Shown here: positions 1 through 7,682 of the stretch, one piece after another
Layout of the letters: the number at the start of each line of letters is the position of its first letter
How positions within the stretch are numbered: position 1 is the first letter of the stretch
NCBI GenBank assembly: GCA_025757685.1
Contig: CP107220.1
Span: 1,017,501 to 1,081,500, forward strand
Direction: 5' to 3'
DNA from: Oscillospiraceae bacterium
GTDB taxonomy: Bacteria > Bacillota > Clostridia > Oscillospirales > Acutalibacteraceae
DNA length: 64,000 bases
Program-made: the position numbers and the translations under genes
The notes under the pieces: model-generated
What the model was told of the DNA's origin: nothing
The model's database searches: none
Seen by the model: only the letters and a program-made list of their open reading frames with translations

Positions 1-244
1 GAATATCCGCCACCAAGGGCAAATCCACGGCGTTCTTGATAGGCTCAATCAGATCCAGCGCCGCCTCGTCCGGAATGGCAAAGCGGATCACCTGGCACCC
101 GGCAGCCGCCAGCGCCTTGGCCTGCGCCACAGAGCCGTCAATGTTCGTAGACGGCACATTCAGCATGGACTGTACCAGCACCGGGCTGTCGCCGCCCAGG
201 GTGGTATTGCCTAATTTGATTTTTCTGCTTTTTCTTCTTTCCAT
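1..244 (-). CDS. ispG: 4-hydroxy-3-methylbut-2-enyl diphosphate synthase, N-terminal part (cut by window edge)
   Basis: Only the first 81 or so residues lie in the window; the rest is beyond base 1. The enzyme carries out the penultimate step of the MEP isoprenoid pathway, turning methylerythritol cyclodiphosphate into HMBPP with a [4Fe-4S] cluster. The visible part matches the start of the IspG TIM barrel: a basic RRKSRKIKLG opening, then VQSMLNVPST, VIRFAIP and LPLVADI. The cluster-binding cysteine domain is C-terminal and not visible. The ATG at 244 is preceded by an AGGTGAG ribosome site that overlaps the rseP stop codon, so the two genes are translationally coupled. It is the last visible gene of the pyrH operon, which also carries dxr from the same pathway. 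Confidence 0.9.
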   Translation of the reverse strand, partial: MERRKSRKIKLGNTTLGGDSPVLVQSMLNVPSTNIDGSVAQAKALAAAGCQVIRFAIPDEAALDLIEPIKNAVDLPLVADI

Positions 245-253
245 TTTGCTCAC

Positions 254-1297
254 CTACGAAAACAACTTGGTAATATCACTAAAGGTCACCACGCACATAA
301 AGAGCAGCAGCAGCGCCAGCCCCGCCGCGTTAATGACCCACTCTGCCTTATCCGGCAGCTTGCGTTTGCAAATCCCCTCGCCCACCAGCAGGAACAGCCG
401 CCAGCCGTCCAGCGCCGGAATGGGAAACAGGTTAAACAGCCCCACATTGATGGTGAGTATCGCCATCAGCCGCAGTGCGGAGTAGGCAGAGGTTTTCACC
501 GCCTGGCTCACATAGGACACGGCACCCACCGGGCCGCTGATGTCTGCCAGGCCAAAGCGACCGGACAGCATATCTGCAACGGACAGGAACACCATGCGGG
601 CGTAAGACACCGTTTGCATGACGCTCTCCCGCAACACATTGCCCACATTCTTGGGCACACCGTGGAGCCAAAAGTCCATCTTTACAAACCGATGGCCCTC
701 ATATTCTTCCGTATCAAATTTGACCTGCAAGGTCTTTTTGGCACCGTCCCGCTTAACGACCACTGTCAATGTATCGTCTGTACTGCGAGACAGGCCGGTA
801 GTCACATCGGTAGCGGTGTAAACCCGCATACCGTCAATGGACTGAATGGTATCGCCCACTTGCAATCCGGAGGCTGCGCTGGCGGCATTCGCCTCAAACT
901 TCGCCACCTGGGCAGTACCGATCAAATTGCTGCCGCACACAATCAGCACGGTCAACAAAAAGCCCAGCACCAAATTCATCAGTGCACCGGCCACCACCAC
1001 AAACAGCCGAGCCGGCACGCTCTTTTTGTTAAAGGCGTTGGGGTCTTCCGAGTCCTCCCCCTCGCCCTCCATTTGACAGTAGCCGCCAAAAAGGATCCAG
1101 CGCAGGGTGAACTTGGTGCCGTTCCTTTCCCGCTGTATGATCTTAGGGCCCATACCTACGGAAAACTCATTGACTTTGATCTTCATTAGCCGAGCGGCAA
1201 TATAATGCCCGCCCTCATGCACCAGAATGATCAGCTCAAAAAATAAAATGGCAATCAGAACAGGATATACCGTATGCCACAGGGAAGATAAGGTCAC
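254..1297 (-). CDS. rseP: RseP/RasP-type site-2 intramembrane zinc metalloprotease
   Basis: A 347-residue membrane protease of family M50 that cuts transmembrane substrates such as anti-sigma factors and signal-peptide remnants. The first membrane helix carries the zinc motif HEGGH at residues 27-31. A PDZ domain lies around residues 120-195 (GLQVGDTIQSIDG core). The C-terminal membrane part contains FNLFPIPALDGW, equivalent to the family's second metal-ligand motif; the usual LDGG is LDGW here. Length is about normal for the Gram-positive RasP form with one PDZ domain. It overlaps dxr by 4 nt and sits in the conserved uppS-cdsA-dxr-rseP order. Confidence 0.93.
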   Translation of the reverse strand: MTLSSLWHTVYPVLIAILFFELIILVHEGGHYIAARLMKIKVNEFSVGMGPKIIQRERNGTKFTLRWILFGGYCQMEGEGEDSEDPNAFNKKSVPARLFVVVAGALMNLVLGFLLTVLIVCGSNLIGTAQVAKFEANAASAASGLQVGDTIQSIDGMRVYTATDVTTGLSRSTDDTLTVVVKRDGAKKTLQVKFDTEEYEGHRFVKMDFWLHGVPKNVGNVLRESVMQTVSYARMVFLSVADMLSGRFGLADISGPVGAVSYVSQAVKTSAYSALRLMAILTINVGLFNLFPIPALDGWRLFLLVGEGICKRKLPDKAEWVINAAGLALLLLFMCVVTFSDITKLFS

Positions 1298-2439
1298 GAA
1301 ACCGCCTCAATCACATAATCTCTGGCCGCGCGATCGGCCTGTAAAACATCATCCAGGGTGTAATCCGCCACTTGCGGGCACGCCTCCATGGCCGCCCGGT
1401 TCAGCACCGCAATGTCTGTAAACTTGATCTTGCCGTTTAGGAACAGCCGTACGCTCTCCTCATTGGCGCCGTTGGCTGCCGCCGGGCGCAAACCGCCTGC
1501 CGCAATGGCGTCCTTACACACATTGATACAGCGGAAAGTATCATAATCCGGCGCATAAAAAGTCAGCTTACCGTAATCCACAAGGGACAGCTCCTGCACC
1601 GGGCTGGGTAGACGCTGGGGATAGGTCAGCGCATACTGAATGGGAATACGCATATCCGGCACACCCAGCTGGGCGATGACGGAATTGTCTTGATATGCAA
1701 TGGCGGAGTGCACCACGCTCTCCCGGTGCACCACAATATCAATGGCGTCAATGGGCATGTCAAACAGCCACTTGGCCTCAATAAATTCCAGCCCCTTGTT
1801 CATCATGGTAGCACTGTCGATGGTAATTTTTGCACCCATATCCCAGTTAGGATGCTTTAAGGCGTCCGCCGCCGTCACATTTTCCAGTTCCGCTAAAGTC
1901 TTGCCAAAGAACGGTCCGCCGGAAGCGGTTAAGATCAGTTTCTTCACCGCGCCTTTTTCCGGACTGCCTTGCAGACACTGAAAGATGGCGGAGTGCTCGC
2001 TGTCCACCGGCAAAATATCCACACCGTAGGCCTTGGCGGTATTGGTCACCAAGTGCCCACCGGCTACCAGCGTTTCTTTATTAGCCAGCGCCAGGGTCTT
2101 TTTGGCCTGAATGGCCGCCAGCGTAGGCTGCAAGCCCACCATACCCACTACGGCGTTAAGCACCGTATCCGCACCGGAATAGGTAGCACATTCGATCAGG
2201 CCGTCCATACCGGACAGAACCTTGGTACCCGTATCTGCCACCCGGGTGCGCAGATCGTCTGCCGCAACCGGATCCATCATAGACACCAGATCCGGGCGAA
2301 ACTCCCGAATTTGTGTCTCCATCAAATCAACGCGACGGTTAGCGGTCAGGCACACCACCCGGTAGCCGTGCATACGGCAAACATCCAGGCTCTGTGTACC
2401 GATAGAGCCGGTAGAGCCTAAAAGAGCAATTCCTTTCAT
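1294..2439 (-). CDS. dxr: 1-deoxy-D-xylulose 5-phosphate reductoisomerase
   Basis: Catalyses the NADPH-dependent conversion of DXP to methylerythritol phosphate, the first committed step of the MEP pathway, in the cytoplasm. The Rossmann motif GSTGSIGTQ is at residues 8-16. Metal ligands are seen in DSEHSAIFQCL (D146, E148), followed by the TASGGPF loop and the NKGLEFIEAKWLF segment. At 381 residues it is full length. It overlaps rseP by 4 nt and follows cdsA by 11 nt. With ispG just downstream, two MEP-pathway steps share this operon with uppS, which uses the isoprenoid product. Confidence 0.97.
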   Translation of the reverse strand: MKGIALLGSTGSIGTQSLDVCRMHGYRVVCLTANRRVDLMETQIREFRPDLVSMMDPVAADDLRTRVADTGTKVLSGMDGLIECATYSGADTVLNAVVGMVGLQPTLAAIQAKKTLALANKETLVAGGHLVTNTAKAYGVDILPVDSEHSAIFQCLQGSPEKGAVKKLILTASGGPFFGKTLAELENVTAADALKHPNWDMGAKITIDSATMMNKGLEFIEAKWLFDMPIDAIDIVVHRESVVHSAIAYQDNSVIAQLGVPDMRIPIQYALTYPQRLPSPVQELSLVDYGKLTFYAPDYDTFRCINVCKDAIAAGGLRPAAANGANEESVRLFLNGKIKFTDIAVLNRAAMEACPQVADYTLDDVLQADRAARDYVIEAVS

Positions 2440-2450
2440 CTGGTTACCTC

Positions 2451-3320
2451 TTACTTAGAAAAAACAGTCAGTGCCAGCGCATAAGTCACCGGCAAAGTGA
2501 ACATAGAGGAGTCAAACCGATCCATGACCCCGCCGTGGCCGGGAAAGATCTTGCCAAAGTCCTTTACGCCGAAATTGCGCTTAAGGACGGAAGCGGACAG
2601 ATCGCCCATCATGCCCAGGAACGATACCGGCAGGCACGCAGCCAGCAGCACTGTCACGGCAAATTCGTCCATCTTAAAGTCCGCCAGCCGATTATACAGG
2701 ATCATGGCCACCGCATTCAAAATCAGAGAAAAGATCAAGCCGCCGATGGCGCCCTCCACCGTTTTCTTCGGTGAAATGTTAGGGCTCATCTTATGCTTGC
2801 CAAAAGCCATACCTGCCAGCTGGGCGCCGCTGTCCGTTGCCAAAGCGCAAATCAGGCCGTAAAAGATCAGATAAATGCCGAACTGCTCGATTTGGAACAT
2901 ATCCCGCAGCCGGATAAAAACGGAAAAGCCAAAGGGCACCAGCGCCCCAGCAAAAACGGACACCGCTACATCTTCAAAGGTGGTATAGGCGTAGCCCTTA
3001 AGCATAGCCAACAGTAACACCAGCACCAGCGCAATCAGATACACAACGCCGGGAACCGCACCAATCACCTTGCCCCACACAGCCTGGCTGACCCAGGGAG
3101 TCAACGCCTTGGCAGAGGCAAAGAACGGCACGCAGGCCGCATAGCCGGTAGCCACCACGCGGATAAAGGTGTTCTCCACCTTGGCGCAACGCATAATTTC
3201 GTTTGCTGCCACAGCCGCCAGGAAGGCGATCACAAGCACCAGCACCGGGGTATTGATCTGCCACACCACCACAGCCAGCAGCGCCAGCAGCACCACGGCG
3301 GTAATCACTCTCTGTTTCAT
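2451..3320 (-). CDS. cdsA: phosphatidate cytidylyltransferase (CDP-diacylglycerol synthase)
   Basis: Integral membrane enzyme that makes CDP-diacylglycerol from phosphatidic acid and CTP, the branch point for phospholipid head groups. The 289 residues are mostly hydrophobic helices. The family signature is at the C-terminus: S..KR (SVLKRNFG), then KDFGKIFPGHGGVMDRFDS, with the aspartates that bind metal. The order uppS-cdsA-dxr is the classic Firmicutes arrangement, with 12 nt between uppS and cdsA. The start is the ATG that begins MKQRVITAVVLLALL. Confidence 0.96.
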   Translation of the reverse strand: MKQRVITAVVLLALLAVVVWQINTPVLVLVIAFLAAVAANEIMRCAKVENTFIRVVATGYAACVPFFASAKALTPWVSQAVWGKVIGAVPGVVYLIALVLVLLLAMLKGYAYTTFEDVAVSVFAGALVPFGFSVFIRLRDMFQIEQFGIYLIFYGLICALATDSGAQLAGMAFGKHKMSPNISPKKTVEGAIGGLIFSLILNAVAMILYNRLADFKMDEFAVTVLLAACLPVSFLGMMGDLSASVLKRNFGVKDFGKIFPGHGGVMDRFDSSMFTLPVTYALALTVFSK

Positions 3321-3332
3321 CTTTTTCTCCTC

Positions 3333-4064
3333 TTATCTTCCGCCGAAACGACGGTTTCTATTCTCATAGGCGTGAAGCGCTTCGGCCAGATCCTGCTCCG
3401 TAAAGTCCGGCCACAGCACATCGCTGTACCAAAACTCGCTGTACGCCGCCTGCCACAGAAGGAAGTTGGACAGCCGCTGCTCGCCGCTGGGACGAATCAC
3501 CAAATCGCAATCCGGCACCGTATATACATTGGCAGATATATCGTCCATGGTGATCTCCCGCTTACCGCTTTGCAGCGCCCGGTTCACCGCCTGTACGATC
3601 TCCTGGCGGCCGCCGTAGTTGATCGCCACATACACCGTAGTACCGGTGTTGGCGGCGGTATCCCGCTCGCCCTGGTCCATCAGCTGCAACAGCTCGTCGC
3701 TGATCCCATCTCTCGAGCCGATAAACTTTAAGCGGATATTACCGGCCTGGCTAATGTCTGCCTGCGCCTCCAGCAAATAATCCTTAAAAAGCCGCATCAA
3801 GGCGTCCACTTCCTCCGGCGACCGCTTCCAATTTTCAGTAGAGAAAGCATAAAAAGTCACATAAGGAATGCCGATACGCCCGCAAGCCTTAGATATCGTG
3901 CGGAACACCTCAGCCCCCGCCTTATGTCCGGCAGAACGGGGCAAGCCCCGCTTTTTGGCCCAACGACCGTTGCCGTCCATGATAATGCCCACATGGTTGG
4001 GCAGCAGGGCAAAATTCGCGTTTTTTTGCTGCGGTGCAGCACTTTTTTTGTTAAACAGTGCCAT
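3333..4064 (-). CDS. uppS: isoprenyl transferase (undecaprenyl diphosphate synthase)
   Basis: Cis-prenyltransferase that builds the C55 lipid carrier for peptidoglycan and exopolysaccharide. Motifs: IIMDGNGRWA at residues 27-36 (catalytic Asp30), YAFSTENWKR, and RPSGEQRLSNFL with the downstream EFWYSDVLWPDF block. The chosen start gives 243 residues beginning MALFNKK and has a GGGGAGG ribosome site 6 nt upstream. An in-frame extension to 4160 has no such site and adds residues unlike the family. Its product is needed by the exopolysaccharide locus further along the window. Confidence 0.95.
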   Translation of the reverse strand: MALFNKKSAAPQQKNANFALLPNHVGIIMDGNGRWAKKRGLPRSAGHKAGAEVFRTISKACGRIGIPYVTFYAFSTENWKRSPEEVDALMRLFKDYLLEAQADISQAGNIRLKFIGSRDGISDELLQLMDQGERDTAANTGTTVYVAINYGGRQEIVQAVNRALQSGKREITMDDISANVYTVPDCDLVIRPSGEQRLSNFLLWQAAYSEFWYSDVLWPDFTEQDLAEALHAYENRNRRFGGR

Positions 4065-4199
4065 AAGCGACCTCCCCGTAAAACGCATAGACGGGCGAAT
4101 GCCCAGCCGCCGTACACAATCCATTGATGCGCACAGCCGCCGGCAACCGCCCTCATTCAAATAAGAAAACAGGGCGCCCCCATTTTCTTTAGCTATTGG

Positions 4200-4760
4200 T
4201 TAGATAGACAGCACTTCCTGCTCTTTTTTCTTGGCTGCAGTCTCTGCCTGCTTCACATAATCATCGGTGATCTTCTGCAGCTGCTCCTCGCCGTCCCGCA
4301 GATCGTCCTCGGTGATCTCGCTGTTTTTCTTCATCTTTTTCAGCTCATCCATAAAATCGCGGCGCACATTGCGGATGGCCACCTTCGCCTCCTCGCCACG
4401 CTTGGAGATGTCTTTGGTCAGCTCCCGACGGTGCTCCTCCGTCAACTGGGGGAACGCCAAACGAATAACCTTGCCATCATTTTGCGGGTTAATGCCGATG
4501 TCAGAGGTGTTGATGGCCTTTTCGATCTCCTTGAGTGTGGAGGCGTCCCAGGGCTGGATCACCAACATTCTGGCCTCCGGCACGCTGATAGCGGCCATTT
4601 GGTTAACGGGGGTGGGCACGCCGTAGTAATCCACCATCACCTTATCCAGTACGGCGGGATTGGCACGGCCGGCACGCACGGCGGAAAAGTCACGCTCCAA
4701 GGAAGTCATACACTTTTCCATTTTCGCTTTCGCATTGGTGTACAGTTCGGTCAATTCCAT
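4200..4760 (-). CDS. frr: ribosome recycling factor
   Basis: Releases ribosomes from mRNA after termination together with EF-G. Full-length at 186 residues. It has the family landmarks: an N-terminal helix with LERDFSAVRAGRANPAVLD, the domain II segment YYGVPTPVNQMA, and the C-terminal charged helix RDFMDELKKMKK followed by the DDLRDGEEQLQKITDDYV segment. It follows pyrH by 6 nt in the usual pyrH-frr pair. A 135-nt gap separates it from the uppS start chosen here. Confidence 0.97.
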   Translation of the reverse strand: MELTELYTNAKAKMEKCMTSLERDFSAVRAGRANPAVLDKVMVDYYGVPTPVNQMAAISVPEARMLVIQPWDASTLKEIEKAINTSDIGINPQNDGKVIRLAFPQLTEEHRRELTKDISKRGEEAKVAIRNVRRDFMDELKKMKKNSEITEDDLRDGEEQLQKITDDYVKQAETAAKKKEQEVLSI

Positions 4761-4766
4761 CTTTCT

Positions 4767-5483
4767 TTACCTCTCTTCGTTAGATACAAGCGTGCCGATC
4801 TTTTCGCCGGAGACGGCACGCACCACATTCTCCGGATCGTCCAGATTGAACACCAAAATGGACATATCGTTATCCTTGCACAGGCTAAAGGCGGTGGAAT
4901 CCATCACCTTCAGATCCCGGTTAATGACTTCCTTAAAGGTCACCTGATCGTACTTTACAGCGTCTGCGAATTTATTGGGATCCTTATCGTACACGCCGTC
5001 CACATTGGTGCCCTTGAGCAGTGCATCCGCATTGATCTCCACTGCCCGCAGCGCCGCTGCCGTGTCTGTGGAGAAGAACGGAGAGCCGGTGCCACAGCCA
5101 AAAATCACAATCCGCCCCTTTTCAAAGTGACGAATGGCACGGTTGCGAATATAAGGCTCTGCAATCTGGCGCATTTCAATGGCCGTCTGTACCCGCACAT
5201 TGGCGCCCAGCTGCTCCAAAGCGTCGCACAGAGCCAGCGCATTCATTGCCGTTGCCAACATACCGATATGGTCCGCACGGGTACGATCCATATGTTCGCT
5301 GGAGCGGCCACGCCAAAAGTTGCCGCCGCCGACCACAATGCCGACTTCCACGCCCAGGTCGGCTACTTTCTTTACCGCCGTGCAAATCTTGACCACCGTG
5401 TCGTTGTCGATTCCGGTGCCTTTTTCACCGGCAAGCACTTCGCCGCTGAGCTTTAACAAAATCCGTTTATATGCTGTTGCCAT
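4767..5483 (-). CDS. pyrH: UMP kinase
   Basis: Phosphorylates UMP to UDP for pyrimidine nucleotide supply; an amino-acid-kinase-fold hexamer. The N-terminus reads YKRILLKLSGEVLAG (phosphate-binding loop), followed by VGIVVGGGNFWRG and the C-terminal MDSTAFSLCKDNDMSILVFN. The ATG at 5483 has a GGAGG site 8 nt upstream and gives 238 residues, the family size; the ORF extension to 5543 is unlikely. It is the first gene of the operon reaching ispG. In most Firmicutes rpsB-tsf lie directly upstream; here two secreted-protein genes intervene. Confidence 0.96.
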   Translation of the reverse strand: MATAYKRILLKLSGEVLAGEKGTGIDNDTVVKICTAVKKVADLGVEVGIVVGGGNFWRGRSSEHMDRTRADHIGMLATAMNALALCDALEQLGANVRVQTAIEMRQIAEPYIRNRAIRHFEKGRIVIFGCGTGSPFFSTDTAAALRAVEINADALLKGTNVDGVYDKDPNKFADAVKYDQVTFKEVINRDLKVMDSTAFSLCKDNDMSILVFNLDDPENVVRAVSGEKIGTLVSNEER

Positions 5484-5561
5484 ACTTTTTACCTCCGCCG
5501 TTTCGGCAAGCGCCGCAGGCCACAAACACGCCTGTGTACACACTTGCTCACTGTCCTCTAT

Positions 5562-5590
5562 ATCTTAATATATTTTTAGCATAAAGTAAA
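5562..5590 (-). promoter_or_regulatory. candidate sigma-A promoter of the pyrH operon
   Basis: On the minus strand a TTTACT -35 box and a TAAGAT -10 box are 17 bp apart in the AT-rich gap upstream of pyrH, leaving a leader of roughly 70 nt. The same -10 hexamer is seen before spo0A. The boxes match the consensus moderately, so the call is tentative. Confidence 0.45.
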
Positions 5591-5620
5591 TAGAATTTCT
5601 GAATTTTAGAAAAAACAGGT

Positions 5621-5657
5621 AAAAAAACAGACGAAAGATCAAATGTCTTCCGTCTGT
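5621..5657 (-). terminator. rho-independent terminator of the BspA-like gene
   Basis: A 12-bp stem with one mismatch (arms 5627-5638 and 5646-5657) encloses a 7-nt loop. On the minus strand it is followed at once by a run of seven T. It lies 15 nt downstream of the BspA-like gene and upstream of the pyrH promoter, so it insulates the pyrH operon. Confidence 0.85.
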
Positions 5658-5671
5658 CAAAATAAGGCTTC

Positions 5672-7531
5672 CTATCCTGTGGTCTTCGGTGTCTCCGGCG
5701 TCTCCGGCTCCGGCTGGGTCAAACCGATCCCGGCTTGAAATCGCTGAATCAGCACATAGTCCCGCAGGTTCACATAACCGTCATTATTCACATCGTAATA
5801 GTATCCCAGTAGCTTATCTGCTGTGCGACCCATATTGTCAAAGAAATAGCTGGCCACATTGGAAAGCGTATTGGTACGCGTCGTGGCACAACGGCTGCAA
5901 GTATAGGTGCAGTTGGTGCCGTCACAACCGGAAAACTTAAAATCATGGCCATAGGCGGGCACCACATTGGTGCGCGTCGTCTTGCAATAGCGGCAGGTGT
6001 CAATAGAGGAACCGGTCATTAGACAGCTGGCCTTGGCGATCACCCGGGTATCATAGTAACCGTCCACCCATTCTACATGGACCTGGGTGGTGTAAGTGTC
6101 ATTGCACACGCTGCAAACATACGTATCGATCCGGTGGCCGGTGGCGTCTGTTTCACCCTCCGTGCACTGATAATCGTGCCCGGCGGGAATACTCTCTGCA
6201 ATGCTTTGGTGACACACGGTGCACACACCGGTCTTTTGACCATCCGTGGTACAGGTGGCAGGTACAACCACCGTCCACTCCTCTACTTTATGACCCGGTG
6301 CGGGAATGTTGATATATTGCAGTGCGGTGCATTTGCTGTTCTTGGTGGGTTCCTCCACCGTGCAGCGGCGGATCAGTCGCCCGGTGGTGGTACAGCCGGG
6401 CTCGGTCAGCACCATGTCCGTATAGCAGCCGTCCTTCCACACATAGTTGCCGTCCTCGTCCCGCACATGGGTGGTACGAATGGTGTCCGTGCTCTCATCG
6501 TTGCACTTGGCGCAGCGCAGGTATTCAAAAATATGGCCGTTTTTCTCGGATTGATCGTCGGTTTGGATCACTTGCAGATCATGGCCGGTGGCAGCAATAT
6601 CCTCGGTGCGCAAATATTTCAGGCACTTGGAGCAGTACACATCCTGCTTGCCCTTAGCGGTACAGGTGGGCTCCTGGGTTACAACTGTATACGTCTCGGC
6701 GTGGTCGCATCCGCTGTCCGAAGCAACAAATTTGTATCCTTTTTTCTCGGCGTACGCCTGGGTGGTGGAGCCGCTGGAAGCATGGAAAGTCAGTGAGGAC
6801 TGGCAGTTGGCAAAAGGATCCAGCGTGCCGTAATTCAAGTTAGGATTCTCCACAAACACATCCAGCAAAAAGCTGTTGTCAGAGAAGGCGGTGGTACCCA
6901 CGGAAGTGATTTTCTCCGGTAAAGTGATGGTCACAAACTTGCAGCCGGCAAAAGCGGAAATGCCGATTTTGGCACACTCCTTCGGGAAAGTTACGCTGTT
7001 GATCCCCGCCTTGCGAAACGCGAAATCGCCAATCTCCGTTAAAGTCTCCGGCAGACGCAAAGTTGTAAATTTGGCGTCGTTCTCAAAGGCGTTCAGACCA
7101 ATCTTCGTGATTTTGGTATCCTGTAAATTGACGGTGGACAGTGCCGTACACCCGGCGAAGGCATAACGGTTCACCCCCGTAATGGTAGAGGGTAAAATCA
7201 CCGTTTGGACAGAGGTCATCTCAAAAAAGAGATAGTTACCCAGCACTGTCACGCCCTCGCTGATCACAACCCGCTTAATGGAGTCACGGAAATTGTACCA
7301 AGGGCAGCGCTTTATAGAGGAACCAAAGTTAACATTCATATTGGAATAGTTATTGGTGGCGCCGCTGCCGGTAAGGGTCAGCACCCCGGTGCCGGTGTCA
7401 ATATTGTATTTAATATTATCACCGCAGCTGCCGCTGGTGGCCGCCGTTGCCGCAAAGGCAAAAGACGCGCCGCCACCCAGCACGGTGCACAGCATGACGA
7501 TGCTTAAAATCACAGATAGCCATTTTTTCAT
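5672..7531 (-). CDS. secreted BspA-like leucine-rich-repeat protein with cysteine-rich repeats and a dockerin-like tail
   Basis: A 619-residue exported protein. MKKWLSVILSIVMLCTVLGG forms a signal peptide ending near AFAATAA. Next comes a BspA-type LRR_5 domain (roughly residues 90-235) with units such as LPETLTEIGDFAFRKAGI and ITSVGTTAFSD. A long stretch (about 260-560) repeats CxxH...CTxxGxxxxxCxxC...GHD modules, as in many gut Firmicutes surface proteins. Near the C-terminus DVNNDGYVNLRDYVLIQRF matches one half of a type I dockerin. LRR_5 proteins are known adhesins in related bacteria; a role in surface adhesion or complex assembly is inferred. The start at 7531 has a GGAGG site and directly begins the signal peptide; the longer frame to 7663 does not. 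Confidence 0.85.
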   Translation of the reverse strand: MKKWLSVILSIVMLCTVLGGGASFAFAATAATSGSCGDNIKYNIDTGTGVLTLTGSGATNNYSNMNVNFGSSIKRCPWYNFRDSIKRVVISEGVTVLGNYLFFEMTSVQTVILPSTITGVNRYAFAGCTALSTVNLQDTKITKIGLNAFENDAKFTTLRLPETLTEIGDFAFRKAGINSVTFPKECAKIGISAFAGCKFVTITLPEKITSVGTTAFSDNSFLLDVFVENPNLNYGTLDPFANCQSSLTFHASSGSTTQAYAEKKGYKFVASDSGCDHAETYTVVTQEPTCTAKGKQDVYCSKCLKYLRTEDIAATGHDLQVIQTDDQSEKNGHIFEYLRCAKCNDESTDTIRTTHVRDEDGNYVWKDGCYTDMVLTEPGCTTTGRLIRRCTVEEPTKNSKCTALQYINIPAPGHKVEEWTVVVPATCTTDGQKTGVCTVCHQSIAESIPAGHDYQCTEGETDATGHRIDTYVCSVCNDTYTTQVHVEWVDGYYDTRVIAKASCLMTGSSIDTCRYCKTTRTNVVPAYGHDFKFSGCDGTNCTYTCSRCATTRTNTLSNVASYFFDNMGRTADKLLGYYYDVNNDGYVNLRDYVLIQRFQAGIGLTQPEPETPETPKTTG

Positions 7532-7595
7532 ACGCAATCCTCCAAGGCGCAAATTGCCGCCGCCTGCACACACAAGTGCAAACGCCTTTGCTTTC

Positions 7596-7624
7596 ATCAT
7601 ACCACAAAGCTCCCGCCTGTGCAA
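7596..7624 (-). promoter_or_regulatory. promoter of the BspA-like gene, -35 box in a hairpin loop
   Basis: On the minus strand TTGCAC and TATGAT are exactly 17 bp apart, with TGG before the -10 box (extended -10). The leader to the ATG at 7531 is about 58 nt. The -35 box occupies the loop of the hairpin at 7609-7633, so hairpin and promoter cannot be separated. Confidence 0.65.
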
Positions 7625-7633
7625 GGCGGGAGC
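7609..7633 (-). terminator. perfect 9-bp GC-rich hairpin; weak terminator or operator
   Basis: GCTCCCGCC and GGCGGGAGC flank a 7-nt loop. The hairpin is 50 nt downstream of the metallo-beta-lactamase-fold gene on the minus strand and would end its transcript, but the following tract is only TTTG. Because it overlaps the promoter of the next gene it may instead be a repressor-binding palindrome. Confidence 0.5.
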
Positions 7634-7682
7634 AGATTTTGGACACCGGTGGCAAAAGCGCACCGGATTTTAGTATTGTAGA

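Noticed and set aside
4431..5456. A 341-codon plus-strand ORF across frr and pyrH
   Set aside because: It is a shadow of two well-supported core genes on the other strand and lacks family-like sequence.
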